In this document: in pieces, positions 44,750 through 53,337 of the stretch | How the letters are laid out: every line of letters starts with the position of its first letter | Numbering within the stretch: the stretch's first letter is position 1 | Source of the DNA: Oceanobacillus neutriphilus | GTDB lineage: Bacteria; Bacillota; Bacilli; Bacillales; Amphibacillaceae | Assembly (NCBI RefSeq): GCF_014645515.1 | Contig: NZ_BMLW01000009.1 | Location: 1-64,000, forward strand | Direction: 5' to 3' | DNA length: 64,000 nucleotides | Program-made: the position numbers and the translations under genes | The notes under the pieces: generated by a model | Seen by the model: the letters and a program-made list of their open reading frames with translations, nothing else | Told to the model about the DNA's origin: nothing | Databases searched by the model: none

Positions 44750-46270
44750 TTGACACTAGATAAGGATTTATCCTCTATTCAAGAAATGCGGGATGCAGTA
44801 AAGAAGGCAAAAAAGGCACAGCAGGAATTTATGCAATTCTCGCAGTGGAAAATTGATTCAATTGTCAAAGCAATTGCTACAGCAGCCTTCAACCAATCAA
44901 AAGGATTAGCACGAATGGCTGTAGAAGAAACAGGAATGGGTGTTGTAGAGCATAAGCTTATAAAAAATCAAGTAGGCTCAAGAGATGTCTATGAATCTAT
45001 TAAAGATGAGAAAACCATTGGGATTATTCATGAAGATACAGAAAATAAAGTAACAGAAATTGCTTATCCATATGGTGTGATAGCTGCCATTATCCCGACA
45101 ACCAATCCTACCTCTACAGCAATGTTTAAAACAATAGCAGCTTTGAAGTCAGGAAACGCGATTGTAGTCAGCCCGCATCCGCGTGCTAAAAAATGCACGG
45201 TAGAAACACTGAAAATCTGCATGGAAGCCGCGCTGGAAGAAGGGGCACCAGAAGGATTAATTGGCTGGATTTCGGAGCCCAGTATGGAAGCAACCAATCA
45301 ATTAATGACTCACCCAGACGTGAATTTAATTCTTTCCACTGGCGGGGGCGGCCTTGTTAAAGCGGCCTATAGCTCAGGAAAACCTGCATATGGGGTAGGG
45401 CCTGGAAATGTACCGGTGTATATTGAAAAATCAGCCGATGTTGAGAAAAGTGTAAAAATGGTTGTTGATAGTAAAACCTTTGATAACGGTACAATTTGTG
45501 CCACAGAGCAAGCGATTGTTGTAGATAAGGCTATTCAAGAACAGGTGAAAAGAGAGCTCGAAAAAAACGGTTCTTACATTTGTAACCCAGAAGAGAAAAA
45601 GAAAATGGAACAAATTATATCAATTGGACATGGAAAGGTCAATCCGGATATTGTCGGGAAGCCGGCTCTTAAAATTGCAGAATTAGCGGGGATAGATATT
45701 CCTGATGACACCAGACTCTTAATAGCTGAAGAAAATCAGGTAGGCAAGCATATTCCTTTTTCTCTGGAAAAGCTTGCCCCCGTATTTGCATTATATACAG
45801 CAGAAAATTCTAATGAAGCAAAAGAAAGATGCTTAGAGCTGCTGAATTTAGGGGGAAGAGGTCATTCCTTCTCTATTCATACCAAGGATGATCACTTGGC
45901 CCGTGAGTTTGGAAAGGCGATGCCAGTCTCCAGAGTGCTGGTAAACACACTGTCGTCCATAGGAGCAGTAGGTGCAACAACCGCATTAGCTCCATCTCTG
46001 ACTTTAGGGTGTGGAGCGTACGGCGGAAATATCAGCTCGGATAATATTACTGCACGTCATCTTTATAATGTAAAAAGAATTGCTTACGGTCTGAAGGCTG
46101 CAAATATTCCGCAGCCTGGAGAAAGTAAATCAGAAGCAGTTTCAAGTAAAAAAATAGAGCACCTAATGAAGGAAACAGTTGAAAAATCTGGTGCAGCAGG
46201 CAAAGAAATTGATAAAACAAAAATAGAGGAGCTTGTGAAGAAGGTTTTAAAGGAATATCAAAATCAATAA
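44750..46270 (+). CDS. eutE: CoA-acylating acetaldehyde dehydrogenase with C-terminal encapsulation helix
   Basis: This 506-residue enzyme oxidises acetaldehyde with CoA and NAD+ to acetyl-CoA. The catalytic Cys250 lies in NGTICATEQ; other family segments are YPYGVIAAIIPTTNPTSTAM, LILSTGGGGLVKAAY and VGPGNVPVYIE. The C-terminus carries a linker and a helix (KIEELVKKVLKEYQ) of the encapsulation type, rather than the N-terminal one on E. coli EutE. I start at the TTG nine bases after AAGGAG; an in-frame GTG at 44741 lies right next to that site. Confidence 0.92.
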   Translation: MTLDKDLSSIQEMRDAVKKAKKAQQEFMQFSQWKIDSIVKAIATAAFNQSKGLARMAVEETGMGVVEHKLIKNQVGSRDVYESIKDEKTIGIIHEDTENKVTEIAYPYGVIAAIIPTTNPTSTAMFKTIAALKSGNAIVVSPHPRAKKCTVETLKICMEAALEEGAPEGLIGWISEPSMEATNQLMTHPDVNLILSTGGGGLVKAAYSSGKPAYGVGPGNVPVYIEKSADVEKSVKMVVDSKTFDNGTICATEQAIVVDKAIQEQVKRELEKNGSYICNPEEKKKMEQIISIGHGKVNPDIVGKPALKIAELAGIDIPDDTRLLIAEENQVGKHIPFSLEKLAPVFALYTAENSNEAKERCLELLNLGGRGHSFSIHTKDDHLAREFGKAMPVSRVLVNTLSSIGAVGATTALAPSLTLGCGAYGGNISSDNITARHLYNVKRIAYGLKAANIPQPGESKSEAVSSKKIEHLMKETVEKSGAAGKEIDKTKIEELVKKVLKEYQNQ

Positions 46271-46291
46271 TATTTTAAGGAGGAATTTAAA

Positions 46292-46570
46292 ATGGGTAAA
46301 GTAAATGGAGCTTTAGGAATGGTAGAAACAAAAGGATTGGTAGGGGCAATTGAAGCGGCAGACGCAATGGTAAAGGCAGCAAATGTACATTTAATTGGGA
46401 AAGAACAAATTGGTGCGGGCTTAGTAACCGTACTTGTAAGCGGAGATGTAGGAGCAGTAAAAGCAGCTACAGATGCAGGTAGCGAAGCAGCAAGTCGTGT
46501 CGGGGAATTATTATCCGTTCATGTAATACCTCGTCCGCATAATGAGTTATCTGATATTCTTCCAGATTAA
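46292..46570 (+). CDS. eutM: Microcompartment hexameric shell protein EutM, copy 2
   Basis: This 92-residue BMC-H protein is a close paralogue of the one at 40936, sharing [19 protein letters not shown] and [13 protein letters not shown]. It has an acidic C-terminus (SDILPD) in place of KQFDEA. Both genes also have the same ribosome site, AAGGAGGAATTTA, before the ATG, so the duplication included the leader. It ends the eut operon and is followed by a terminator. Confidence 0.95.
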   Translation: MGKVNGALGMVETKGLVGAIEAADAMVKAANVHLIGKEQIGAGLVTVLVSGDVGAVKAATDAGSEAASRVGELLSVHVIPRPHNELSDILPD

Positions 46571-46571
46571 T

Positions 46572-46613
46572 AGAGAAAATAGGTGCTCTTATTTTGGAGC
46601 ACCTATCTCTTTT
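46572..46613 (+). terminator. Terminator after the eut operon
   Basis: AGAGAAAATAGGTGCTC pairs with GAGCACCTATCTCT (with a small bulge) and is followed by TTTTA. It separates eutM copy 2 from mdh. Confidence 0.85.
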
Positions 46614-46705
46614 AATACATAAAAGAGATATTCTTTGGAAATGCTGGAGGGCTGGATAAGACTTATTAGAAATAGCGATATGAAGCAATAAAGGAGGGAC
46701 TTACA

Positions 46706-47653
46706 TTGACATTTAAACGGAGAAAATTTGCAGTTATCGGTGCCGGATTTACTGGAGCTACAACAGCTTTTTTGCTTGCACAAAAGGAGCTTGGAGATGT
46801 CGTTTTAGTAGATATTCCTGATCAGGAGAACCCGACAAAAGGGAAAGCCTTGGATATGCTTGAGTCGGGACCTGTAGAAAAATTTAATGGGAAAGTAACC
46901 GGTACATCGGATTATGAAGAAATCAAAGATGCAGATATGGTTATTATTACTGCAGGAATTGCGAGAAAACCAGGGATGAGTCGTGATGATCTTGTTGCGA
47001 TTAATGCAGATATAATGACTGATATCTCAAAGAAAATTGTTCACTATGCACCAGAAAGCTACATTCTTGTTTTAAGTAATCCGGTTGATGCCATGACTTA
47101 CACTTGCTTTAAAACAACCAGGTTTCCAAAGAACAGGGTAATCGGTCAATCTGGAGTTTTAGATACCGCACGTTTTAATACATTCGTTGCAGAAGCACTG
47201 GAACTTTCTGTGGAGGATGTGACTGGATTTGTGCTTGGCGGACATGGAGATAGTATGGTGCCTTTAATCCGCTACTCCAATGTAGGTGGTATACCAATCA
47301 GTAATCTGCTTCCGAAAGACAAGCTGGAAGCAATTGTAGAGCGGACAAGAAAAGGGGGAGGAGAAATTGTAAATCTTCTCGGTAATGGCAGTGCCTATTA
47401 TGCCCCGGCTGCATCACTTGTTGAAATAGCAGAAGCGATTGTTAAGGATAAGAAACGTATATTGCCATCGATTGCATACCTTGAAGGAGAGTACGGCTAT
47501 CATGATATTTATTTAGGGGTGCCGACAATCCTGGGAGGAAAGGGAATTGAAAGTGTTATTGAATTACCATTAACAGAGGAAGAAAAACAACAGTTAAATC
47601 AATCAGCGGATGATGTGAAGAAGGTTATTTCTTCTCTGCAAATAGATAAATAA
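46706..47653 (+). CDS. mdh: Malate dehydrogenase
   Basis: This 315-residue LDH-like malate dehydrogenase has the NAD motif [13 protein letters not shown], Arg-rich loop [16 protein letters not shown] (substrate-specific Arg residues), [25 protein letters not shown] and the catalytic His in [12 protein letters not shown]. It interconverts malate and oxaloacetate. It starts at TTG after AAAGGAGGG. Its usual partners citZ and icd are absent, and it may be an extra copy in this genome. Separated from eut by a terminator, it may be unrelated to it or may help feed acetyl-CoA into the TCA cycle. Confidence 0.93.
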   Translation: MTFKRRKFAVIGAGFTGATTAFLLAQKELGDVVLVDIPDQENPTKGKALDMLESGPVEKFNGKVTGTSDYEEIKDADMVIITAGIARKPGMSRDDLVAINADIMTDISKKIVHYAPESYILVLSNPVDAMTYTCFKTTRFPKNRVIGQSGVLDTARFNTFVAEALELSVEDVTGFVLGGHGDSMVPLIRYSNVGGIPISNLLPKDKLEAIVERTRKGGGEIVNLLGNGSAYYAPAASLVEIAEAIVKDKKRILPSIAYLEGEYGYHDIYLGVPTILGGKGIESVIELPLTEEEKQQLNQSADDVKKVISSLQIDK

Positions 47654-47694
47654 AATGAGGCGGAAAAACTCTCCGGCCTCATTTTATTTTGTTA
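47652..47694. terminator. Bidirectional terminator between mdh and the MFS gene
   Basis: AAAATGAGGCCGGA-type stem pairs with its complement GCCTCATTTT, with flanking A/T tracts. It overlaps the stop codon of the convergent MFS gene. Confidence 0.85.
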
Positions 47695-48916
47695 CTGTTT
47701 CTTCTGTAGATTCAAATGAAATCTTTTGATTCTTACCTGCAATTGTCCCAAGGAAGGCAATACATAAGGCTACAGCCATTAAAATAATAAATGGCACCAT
47801 CCAGCCTCCTGCCATTTCTGAGATTGTTCCAAGAAAAAGAGGGCCGGTAGAAGCAACGATATAGCCAATAGACTGGGCCATGCTGGATAGCTGCGCAGAT
47901 TCTATAACCGTATTGGTACGGAGAACAAAGAACATCATTGCTAAACTGAATGCAGTTCCCGCCCCGACACCGGTTAAGATAAGAAAGGCGATAATCAAAT
48001 GTGATGAAGTGAAAGCAACTCCCAACAGACCGAAGAAAAATAACAATCCTGCGCTGCAGCCGATCAGACGCTGGCTTTTCATTCTTCCGGCAAGAATTGG
48101 AGCAATAAATGTTGTTGGAATAAGCCCGAGTTGATAAATGGCAATTAACCACCCGGCTTCACTTTCATCAAATCCTTTTGTGAGTAAAATATCAGGCAGC
48201 CAAGTAAATAAACTGTAGGGGATAAGTGATTGCAGCCCCATAAAAAATGTAACAGCCCAGGCAATTTTTGATTTGAAGATAGCTCTGGACGGCTGGCTTT
48301 TTACATTCATAAATACTTTTTTTTCGCCTGCACGCGTAACTGGAAGGCGTAGTAATAAAACAATGACAGCTGCTAAAGAGATGATGCTCCAAATTTGCAT
48401 AGCATTCCGCCAATCGAATGCATTTATGGAAGCGATCGGCACGGAAATACCAGAGGCAATCGCGCCGAATAAATTCATCGAGACAGAGTAAAGCCCTGTC
48501 ATCAGCCCAATCCGATAGGGGAAGGTTGATTTAATTAATCCCGGCATCAGGATATTACCGACAGCAATAGCCATTCCAGTCAGGAGCGTACCGAATAATA
48601 ACAGCTCTATTCCGCCGCTTGCCCGGATAAATACACCAATAGACAGGAAAATCATAGCAATCAGCAGCGTAAATTCCATCCCAAACTTGCTGGACAGTCG
48701 CGGCACAAAAGGAGAGAATAAGCCGAAAGCAAGCAATGGAAGTGTGTTGACTAATCCAATCATCGCATTGGAGGCTTCTAATTCTCCCCGAAAAAAAGGA
48801 ATAAGCGGCCCGACAGATGAAATTGGAGAACGGAGTGTTGCTGCAATAAGTAAAATAGCTAAGAGTAATAGAACGATATAATATCTATTTAAAAAATCTT
48901 TCTTTGAAAAGTACAT
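47684..48916 (-). CDS. MFS transporter, CynX/NimT family
   Basis: This 410-residue protein has twelve predicted transmembrane segments in two halves with a basic central loop (near residues 195-220, AGEKKVFMNVKSQPSR). It resembles CynX/YycB-type transporters of small organic anions or drugs, with the family start LLLLAILLIAATLRSPISSVGPL. Substrate unknown. A TAAAGGAATTG site precedes the ATG. It stands alone. Confidence 0.8.
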   Translation of the reverse strand: MYFSKKDFLNRYYIVLLLLAILLIAATLRSPISSVGPLIPFFRGELEASNAMIGLVNTLPLLAFGLFSPFVPRLSSKFGMEFTLLIAMIFLSIGVFIRASGGIELLLFGTLLTGMAIAVGNILMPGLIKSTFPYRIGLMTGLYSVSMNLFGAIASGISVPIASINAFDWRNAMQIWSIISLAAVIVLLLRLPVTRAGEKKVFMNVKSQPSRAIFKSKIAWAVTFFMGLQSLIPYSLFTWLPDILLTKGFDESEAGWLIAIYQLGLIPTTFIAPILAGRMKSQRLIGCSAGLLFFFGLLGVAFTSSHLIIAFLILTGVGAGTAFSLAMMFFVLRTNTVIESAQLSSMAQSIGYIVASTGPLFLGTISEMAGGWMVPFIILMAVALCIAFLGTIAGKNQKISFESTEETVTK

Positions 48917-49050
48917 AAGAACAATTCCTTTACAACGTATTTATAAATACACAAGAGATTATTCTATCAAAGAAGACATGGGAATGTAAAGCTATTTTTA
49001 ATATCACAGTAAAACACACAGTTCTAAATCTGGATTTAAATGTGATAGTT

Positions 49051-49527
49051 TTAAGTAAACGGCTTTTTCATTTTTCTTATATAAACAATTTGTCCAATAT
49101 GGTAGGCATTATGTGTCGCTGCATTACTGATTAAATTCCACCATTCAGCTTCTACAGGAAATCCGGGAACTATGGATTCTAGTTTTTGTTCGCCAGTAAT
49201 GAGCTTTTGCCAATTTAAAAGGATATTTAATAAGTCATTTTTTAAATCAGAAAATGACTGTTCGCTGGAGACTTGGAAGGTGTCTGCGTTATCTTCCAAT
49301 GCTTTAACTGCTTGAACATTAGATTGTTCATATCTGGTTTGCCATACTCTATTCCAATAAATGAGATGAGATGTAATTTCAGCAATACAGTGGCTGTCTG
49401 TATCAGGTCTCCAAAAAGCTTCTTTCTCTGTAACTCCTTCAACAGCCTGATCAAAAGAAAGATGCCAGCTTTGGTCATTCGCATTTGCTAATAACTGATC
49501 CAGTAAAACGCTTTTAGCATGAGTCAT
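49051..49527 (-). CDS. DinB-family protein
   Basis: This 158-residue four-helix bundle protein shows the DinB/YfiT pattern of metal-binding histidines: SWHLSFDQAVEGV, EITSHLIYWNRVW and NAATHNAYHIGQIVYIRK. DinB-like proteins often work as thiol-S-transferases, for example with bacillithiol. The partner thiol and substrate are not visible. A GAAGGGATTGG site precedes the ATG. Confidence 0.85.
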   Translation of the reverse strand: MTHAKSVLLDQLLANANDQSWHLSFDQAVEGVTEKEAFWRPDTDSHCIAEITSHLIYWNRVWQTRYEQSNVQAVKALEDNADTFQVSSEQSFSDLKNDLLNILLNWQKLITGEQKLESIVPGFPVEAEWWNLISNAATHNAYHIGQIVYIRKMKKPFT

Positions 49528-49628
49528 CGATATCCAATCCCTTCATTATGTTAAATAACACTTCTATATAAATGCATTAAAAACCTTTAAATGAATTAAT
49601 AAGACCATTCTGAATAAGGAGTGAAAAA

Positions 49629-49845
49629 ATGTTAAGAGAAGAGAGAATCTCCAATGTCGACGGGATAGAGAAATAAATGTAGAAAGCTGGCAGATAGTTA
49701 CCGGGGAATGATAGATGATCGATTTTTACAGCATCCCTCTGTAGAAGATAAGAAGCAGAAATGGGAAAAAATTATTCAAGACGATGATGTGCCGGATCTG
49801 CTTGTGTATAAATGGAAGGATATCAGTGAAATTGCTCCAGTTTAA
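49629..49845 (+). pseudogene. GNAT acetyltransferase relic with frameshifts and internal deletion
   Basis: Three frames together give a short GNAT protein: MLREERISNVDGIEK, then INVESWQ in another frame, then SYRGMIDDRFLQHPSVEDKK in a third. It runs directly into a typical GNAT C-terminus (LLVYKWKDISEI) ending at TAA 49843-49845. At least two frameshifts and loss of the central acetyl-CoA-binding domain are implied. The gene is not functional. Confidence 0.75.
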
Positions 49846-49918
49846 ATTTGAAAGAACTCTTTCTTGGCAGTAGGCTATGTGAAAATTAATATTTGTCAAA
49901 AAGAGATTTAAAAGAGAG

Positions 49919-50422
49919 CTAGACAGAACGCTCTACATGTAATATGAATGGAATATAAGAGCTGGGAGTTTCATTTCCAGGCCAGCTTTCTTCCTGGAAG
50001 CCGATCCGCTTCAACATTTTCTGAGCACGCTGATTTGTGATATGCGTTTCTGCACGGAATAGATGAATACTAAGCTGCTCTGCTCCGTATGCGATCATTT
50101 TATTTGCAGCAGTAATTCCAATGCCCTTGCCCCATAAACTGCTTTCACCAATAGCGATGCCTAATTCAGCGGTATTACTATGTATTTCAGCTAAATCAAC
50201 ATAACCAATGAGTGTATGTTGGAACTCGATACCCAACCGGATAAAATTTGGCTGTTGGTTATTGACATTACGGCTCCACCATAGATAAAGTTCTTCTTGG
50301 GAACGATTTAATTCCCAACCGTTCGCCACACAAAAGCTGCTGTCTCTGCTCCAGGTTAAGACAGTTTGAAAATCTTTCAGTGTTAATGGGCGAAGAAGTA
50401 CATTACTATTATTGATATTCAT
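49919..50422 (-). CDS. GNAT-family N-acetyltransferase (RimJ/RimL-like)
   Basis: This 167-residue protein has the GNAT fold with LRPLTLKDF at the start, LIGYVDLAEIHSNTAELGIAIGESSLWGKGIGITAA around the acetyl-CoA loop, and the RimL-type tail HITNQRAQKMLKRIGFQEE. Its substrate (an amine or N-terminus) is unknown. I start at the ATG at 50422, following GGAGAG; five in-frame codons upstream lie in that site. Confidence 0.85.
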   Translation of the reverse strand: MNINNSNVLLRPLTLKDFQTVLTWSRDSSFCVANGWELNRSQEELYLWWSRNVNNQQPNFIRLGIEFQHTLIGYVDLAEIHSNTAELGIAIGESSLWGKGIGITAANKMIAYGAEQLSIHLFRAETHITNQRAQKMLKRIGFQEESWPGNETPSSYIPFILHVERSV

Positions 50423-50506
50423 CAAACATCTCTCCATCCATGCGATTTTTGCTGATAATTATATGTAGCTGTTTAAAGCAGATTTTAAAAGAATTCTGAT
50501 AAGGAG

Positions 50507-50809
50507 TCAAATTATACTTTTTAGATTAAAATGGGGCACTGCGAATTCTTTTGTATGCTCCATGGCATACTGCATCTCTTTGCTTACAATAGATTCTTTG
50601 TGGTTTTGTATTCTCCAAACTGTAATGATAATGTGAATGATTAAATTTTTTATTGCATCATCTGTAAGACGTAATTGGTGTTGGATCAGCTGGTCTAAAA
50701 TGATATTTTTCAAACAGTCTACATTAAGAAAGGTATTTGGAAATAAATCATCCAGCAATTTTAATTTTTCATCTTGAAATAGAAAGTCAGATATGCAAAA
50801 TCGAATTTT
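50507..50809 (-). pseudogene. PRD-domain fragment of a BglG/LicR-type regulator
   Basis: The frame on the minus strand is open from a TAA at about 50808 to a stop at 50507, with no start and ribosome site. It encodes DEKLKLLDDLFPN and LTDDAIKNLIIHIIITVWRIQNHK, the helices and conserved His of a PTS regulation domain, with a tail VSKEMQYAMEH. It lacks the HTH, second PRD and EII domains, so it is a truncated relic. Confidence 0.65.
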
Positions 50810-50880
50810 TTTCTCTCTTTAGGAAAAAGACTTCTGCTTTGTTTTTTGATTAAGATATAATAGAAGCGGAGGTGATTCCC

Positions 50881-51531
50881 ATGGATAGTATCATACAGGA
50901 TTTAATAAAATGGATAAATGCACAAAAAAAGCATGTCATCATCGGTATTACCGGACATGGCGGAGCAGGGAAAAGCACATTTGCTGAGCATTTGAAACGG
51001 GCTTTGAATCAGGATGTAAATTTAATTTGTACAGACCCGTATATTGTCAGTTCTGCGTTAAGAAAAGACACGAAAATTACATATACTTATCAAAACAAAG
51101 TCCGTACTGCCAAAATGACTGCTTGTCATCCTTTAGCTCATTATGTGGAAGCTTTGGAGCGTGATATTCAAATGACTCAGGCAGGCATGGCGTGGAATAC
51201 GGTTGACACAGATTATTTGCCGAGTAAAAGAGTAGATCCAAACAAAAAGTTGACTATTATGGAGGGAATGAGTATAGCGTTTGTAAACCCTGATTATCTG
51301 GATTTACAAATTTATCTTTATACAGATGGAGAGACAGAATTAAATCGGCGTTCCAGCCGGGATCCAGTAAAACGAAGTCGAAATCTGACAGATATACAAA
51401 AATCACATCAGGAAAGACGAATTCAATACAGACATTTTATGGATCAATATAAAAGGCGGGCGGATATAATCCTTTTCACAGATGGGAACGGACAGCATAT
51501 TGAGAAAAAAGAATGGCGAATCAGGGTGTGA
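50881..51531 (+). CDS. Uridine-kinase-like P-loop protein
   Basis: This 216-residue protein has Walker A GITGHGGAGKSTFA near residue 22 and a LTIMEGMSIAF Walker-B-like segment, with an RRSSRDPVKRSR lid region. It belongs to the uridine kinase/phosphoribulokinase-like family, similar to Udk-related proteins of Firmicutes, and is of unknown substrate. I start at the ATG nine bases after the GTG that overlaps GGAGGTG. It follows the PRD relic and looks monocistronic. Confidence 0.8.
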   Translation: MDSIIQDLIKWINAQKKHVIIGITGHGGAGKSTFAEHLKRALNQDVNLICTDPYIVSSALRKDTKITYTYQNKVRTAKMTACHPLAHYVEALERDIQMTQAGMAWNTVDTDYLPSKRVDPNKKLTIMEGMSIAFVNPDYLDLQIYLYTDGETELNRRSSRDPVKRSRNLTDIQKSHQERRIQYRHFMDQYKRRADIILFTDGNGQHIEKKEWRIRV

Positions 51532-51818
51532 TACTTAGCTGAATAATCCATTTTTTGACTGCAAAATATTTGTGTTTGAAGCGGAGAAGCGTATAATAAA
51601 TAATATCAAAAAGGCGATTTCTTTGAGATTATTTTATGTGAAATAAGGAAAACTAAGCTATGAAAAGATTTAGATCGTAAAAATATAATCGAAATAGTAA
51701 GTTTCGTAATTCTCCATTTTATTTAAACAGGAAAATGCAGAATACTCCGACAGAGATTGGGGGCAGCATGGTGACCTGTTTCACATACTGTTAGGAATGC
51801 AGAAGAAAGGAAAGTTGG

Positions 51819-52679
51819 ATGAGCAAAGCACAAACGAAAAAATCAAGAAAAGCTATACTTTTTGCAAGAGGTTTAATAATTATTATTGGCGGATTTATTA
51901 CAGCATATGGATTGGAAGCAGTATTGATACCGAACAGTGTTTCTGATGGCGGTGTAACCGGGATAAGTATCGTAGGATCAGAGTGGACCGGGTTACCGCT
52001 CGGGCTTTTAATTGCTGTCATAAATATTCCATTTGTTTACTTAGGGTATAAACAAATCGGCAAGAATTTTGCAATCCTCTCTACTTTAGGTATCGCTTCA
52101 CTTGCTATAAGTACAAGCATGATGCATCATATTCCATCCATTATTGAAATTGAGGGAGATACATTACTGGTCACCGCTGTCGGCGGGATAATTATTGGAA
52201 CCGGTATGGGGCTGGCACTTCGTAATGGGGGAGCGCTGGACGGGATTGATATGTTGGCTGTATTATTATCCCGTAAGCTGCCATTTGGAACCAGTGATTT
52301 AATTTTATTCTTGAATTTATTTGTATTTATTGTGGTATCTACCGTGTTTGGATTAAAGGGAGCGTTAATGTCAGGTGTTGCTTATTACATTGCCTCGAAG
52401 GTTATTCACATTATTGAAGAAGGTTTAAGCAGTACTAAAGCAGTTTATATTATTACAGAGCATGCTGAGGAAATGATGAAAGAAATCAGGGATCGACTTG
52501 AACGCAGCTGTACTTTGCAGCATGTAGAAGGCGGATATTCCAAAAAGAAATTTAAACAAATTAAATGTGTTATTACCCGACTGGAAGAAAGCAAAATGAA
52601 AGAAACGATCCAAGATGTCGATCCAACAGCATTTGTAACTGTCTACGATGTAACAGAAGTGCGAGGCGGAAATTTTTAA
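51819..52679 (+). CDS. YitT-family membrane protein
   Basis: This 286-residue protein has a basic N-terminus, five transmembrane segments (about residues 15-190) and a C-terminal cytoplasmic DUF2179 domain (STKAVYIITEHAEEMMKEI, VEGGYSKKKFKQIKCVITRLE). This matches the YitT/YvjA/YqfU family common in Bacillaceae, whose function is poorly known. A GAAAGGAAAG site precedes the ATG. Confidence 0.9.
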   Translation: MSKAQTKKSRKAILFARGLIIIIGGFITAYGLEAVLIPNSVSDGGVTGISIVGSEWTGLPLGLLIAVINIPFVYLGYKQIGKNFAILSTLGIASLAISTSMMHHIPSIIEIEGDTLLVTAVGGIIIGTGMGLALRNGGALDGIDMLAVLLSRKLPFGTSDLILFLNLFVFIVVSTVFGLKGALMSGVAYYIASKVIHIIEEGLSSTKAVYIITEHAEEMMKEIRDRLERSCTLQHVEGGYSKKKFKQIKCVITRLEESKMKETIQDVDPTAFVTVYDVTEVRGGNF

Positions 52680-52730
52680 TACAAGGGATTGATGGAAATT
52701 CGGGATAATCTCACGTATATGCTGTCTTGG

Positions 52731-52906
52731 AATATGCGGACTTTATAGTTAGCGTGGAAGGGTCCTCCATAATGCCGTTCGGTCATCCGTTTACGGTTGG
52801 ATATCCTGCCGTATTTGAAGAGGGCACTATTAATTATAATGAAGATGGATACCAGAATGCAGTTGAGAGTTCTTTTAAACTATTTATGGATCAGCGAGTA
52901 GAATAA
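52731..52906 (+). pseudogene. C-terminal fragment, probably Gfo/Idh/MocA oxidoreductase
   Basis: The frame reads EYADFIVSVEGSSIMPFG and then HPFTVGYPAVFEEGTINYN to a TAA at 52904. This resembles the beta-sheet C-terminal domain of Gfo/Idh/MocA dehydrogenases, with no Rossmann half. Assignment is by pattern and moderate. Confidence 0.45.
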
Positions 52907-52918
52907 ATAGAAACGATT

Positions 52919-53029
52919 GTGAAAAGTATTAATCATTTTCTTTCCTTTGGTTTATACTATACAGATAAACAAATTGGTTTTGCGCGAGTGGTGACAGACA
53001 AGGCTGTATTTTCCTATGCTTTGGTGTAA
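52919..53029 (+). pseudogene. GNAT acetyltransferase fragment
   Basis: The frame encodes FGLYYTDKQIGFARVVTD and then AVFSYALV to a TAA, closely matching the central strand of small GNAT proteins (FGLY..KQIGFARVVTDYATF). The acetyl-CoA-binding half is missing. Confidence 0.6.
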
Positions 53030-53279
53030 TCAACATAATCAGACAAAAAACTCACGTGTATCTAACTCACAATCTTCTTATAGCACATATTTTGTGCAAA
53101 AAAGTTTTATCGATGGATTGAGTGCTCATAGCAAAAGAGTGTAAACCATATTATCGATAAATGGACCTCAATTGAATTTTAGCGGATTCTTTTAAAATTA
53201 GAGTCTATATTTTTGTGGGCATAATAAATGAAATAAATCCGCTCTTGTTATTTTAGTCAAGCTTCTACTACATGGCAAT

Positions 53280-53312
53280 CTCCCTATTTGCACGAAACAA
53301 TAGGGAGCAATA
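53280..53312 (-). terminator. Stem-loop ending the araC-ROK transcript
   Basis: CTCCCTATT (53280-53288) pairs with AATAGGGAG (53299-53307) about 30 bases after the ROK stop on the minus strand. The T run is short, so termination is likely but not certain. Confidence 0.6.
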
Positions 53313-53337
53313 TAAACATTCTTAGTGATTTCAACTA

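Larger units (their letters stand above)
52680..53337. other. Gap with decayed gene fragments
   Basis: A 660-base region has no intact gene. Besides the two relics listed here (52731-52906 and 52919-53029), the remainder is AT-rich, with short stem-loops (for example TATCGATAA near 53150) and a terminator at 53280. I see no intact IS or attachment site. It appears to be a boundary between the core chromosome and the AT-rich mannoside cluster. Confidence 0.5.

Noticed and set aside
46572-46613. ANTAR-type attenuator before mdh
   Set aside because: The hairpin is a plain terminator with an 8-base loop, and no A1/G4 hexaloop pair precedes it.
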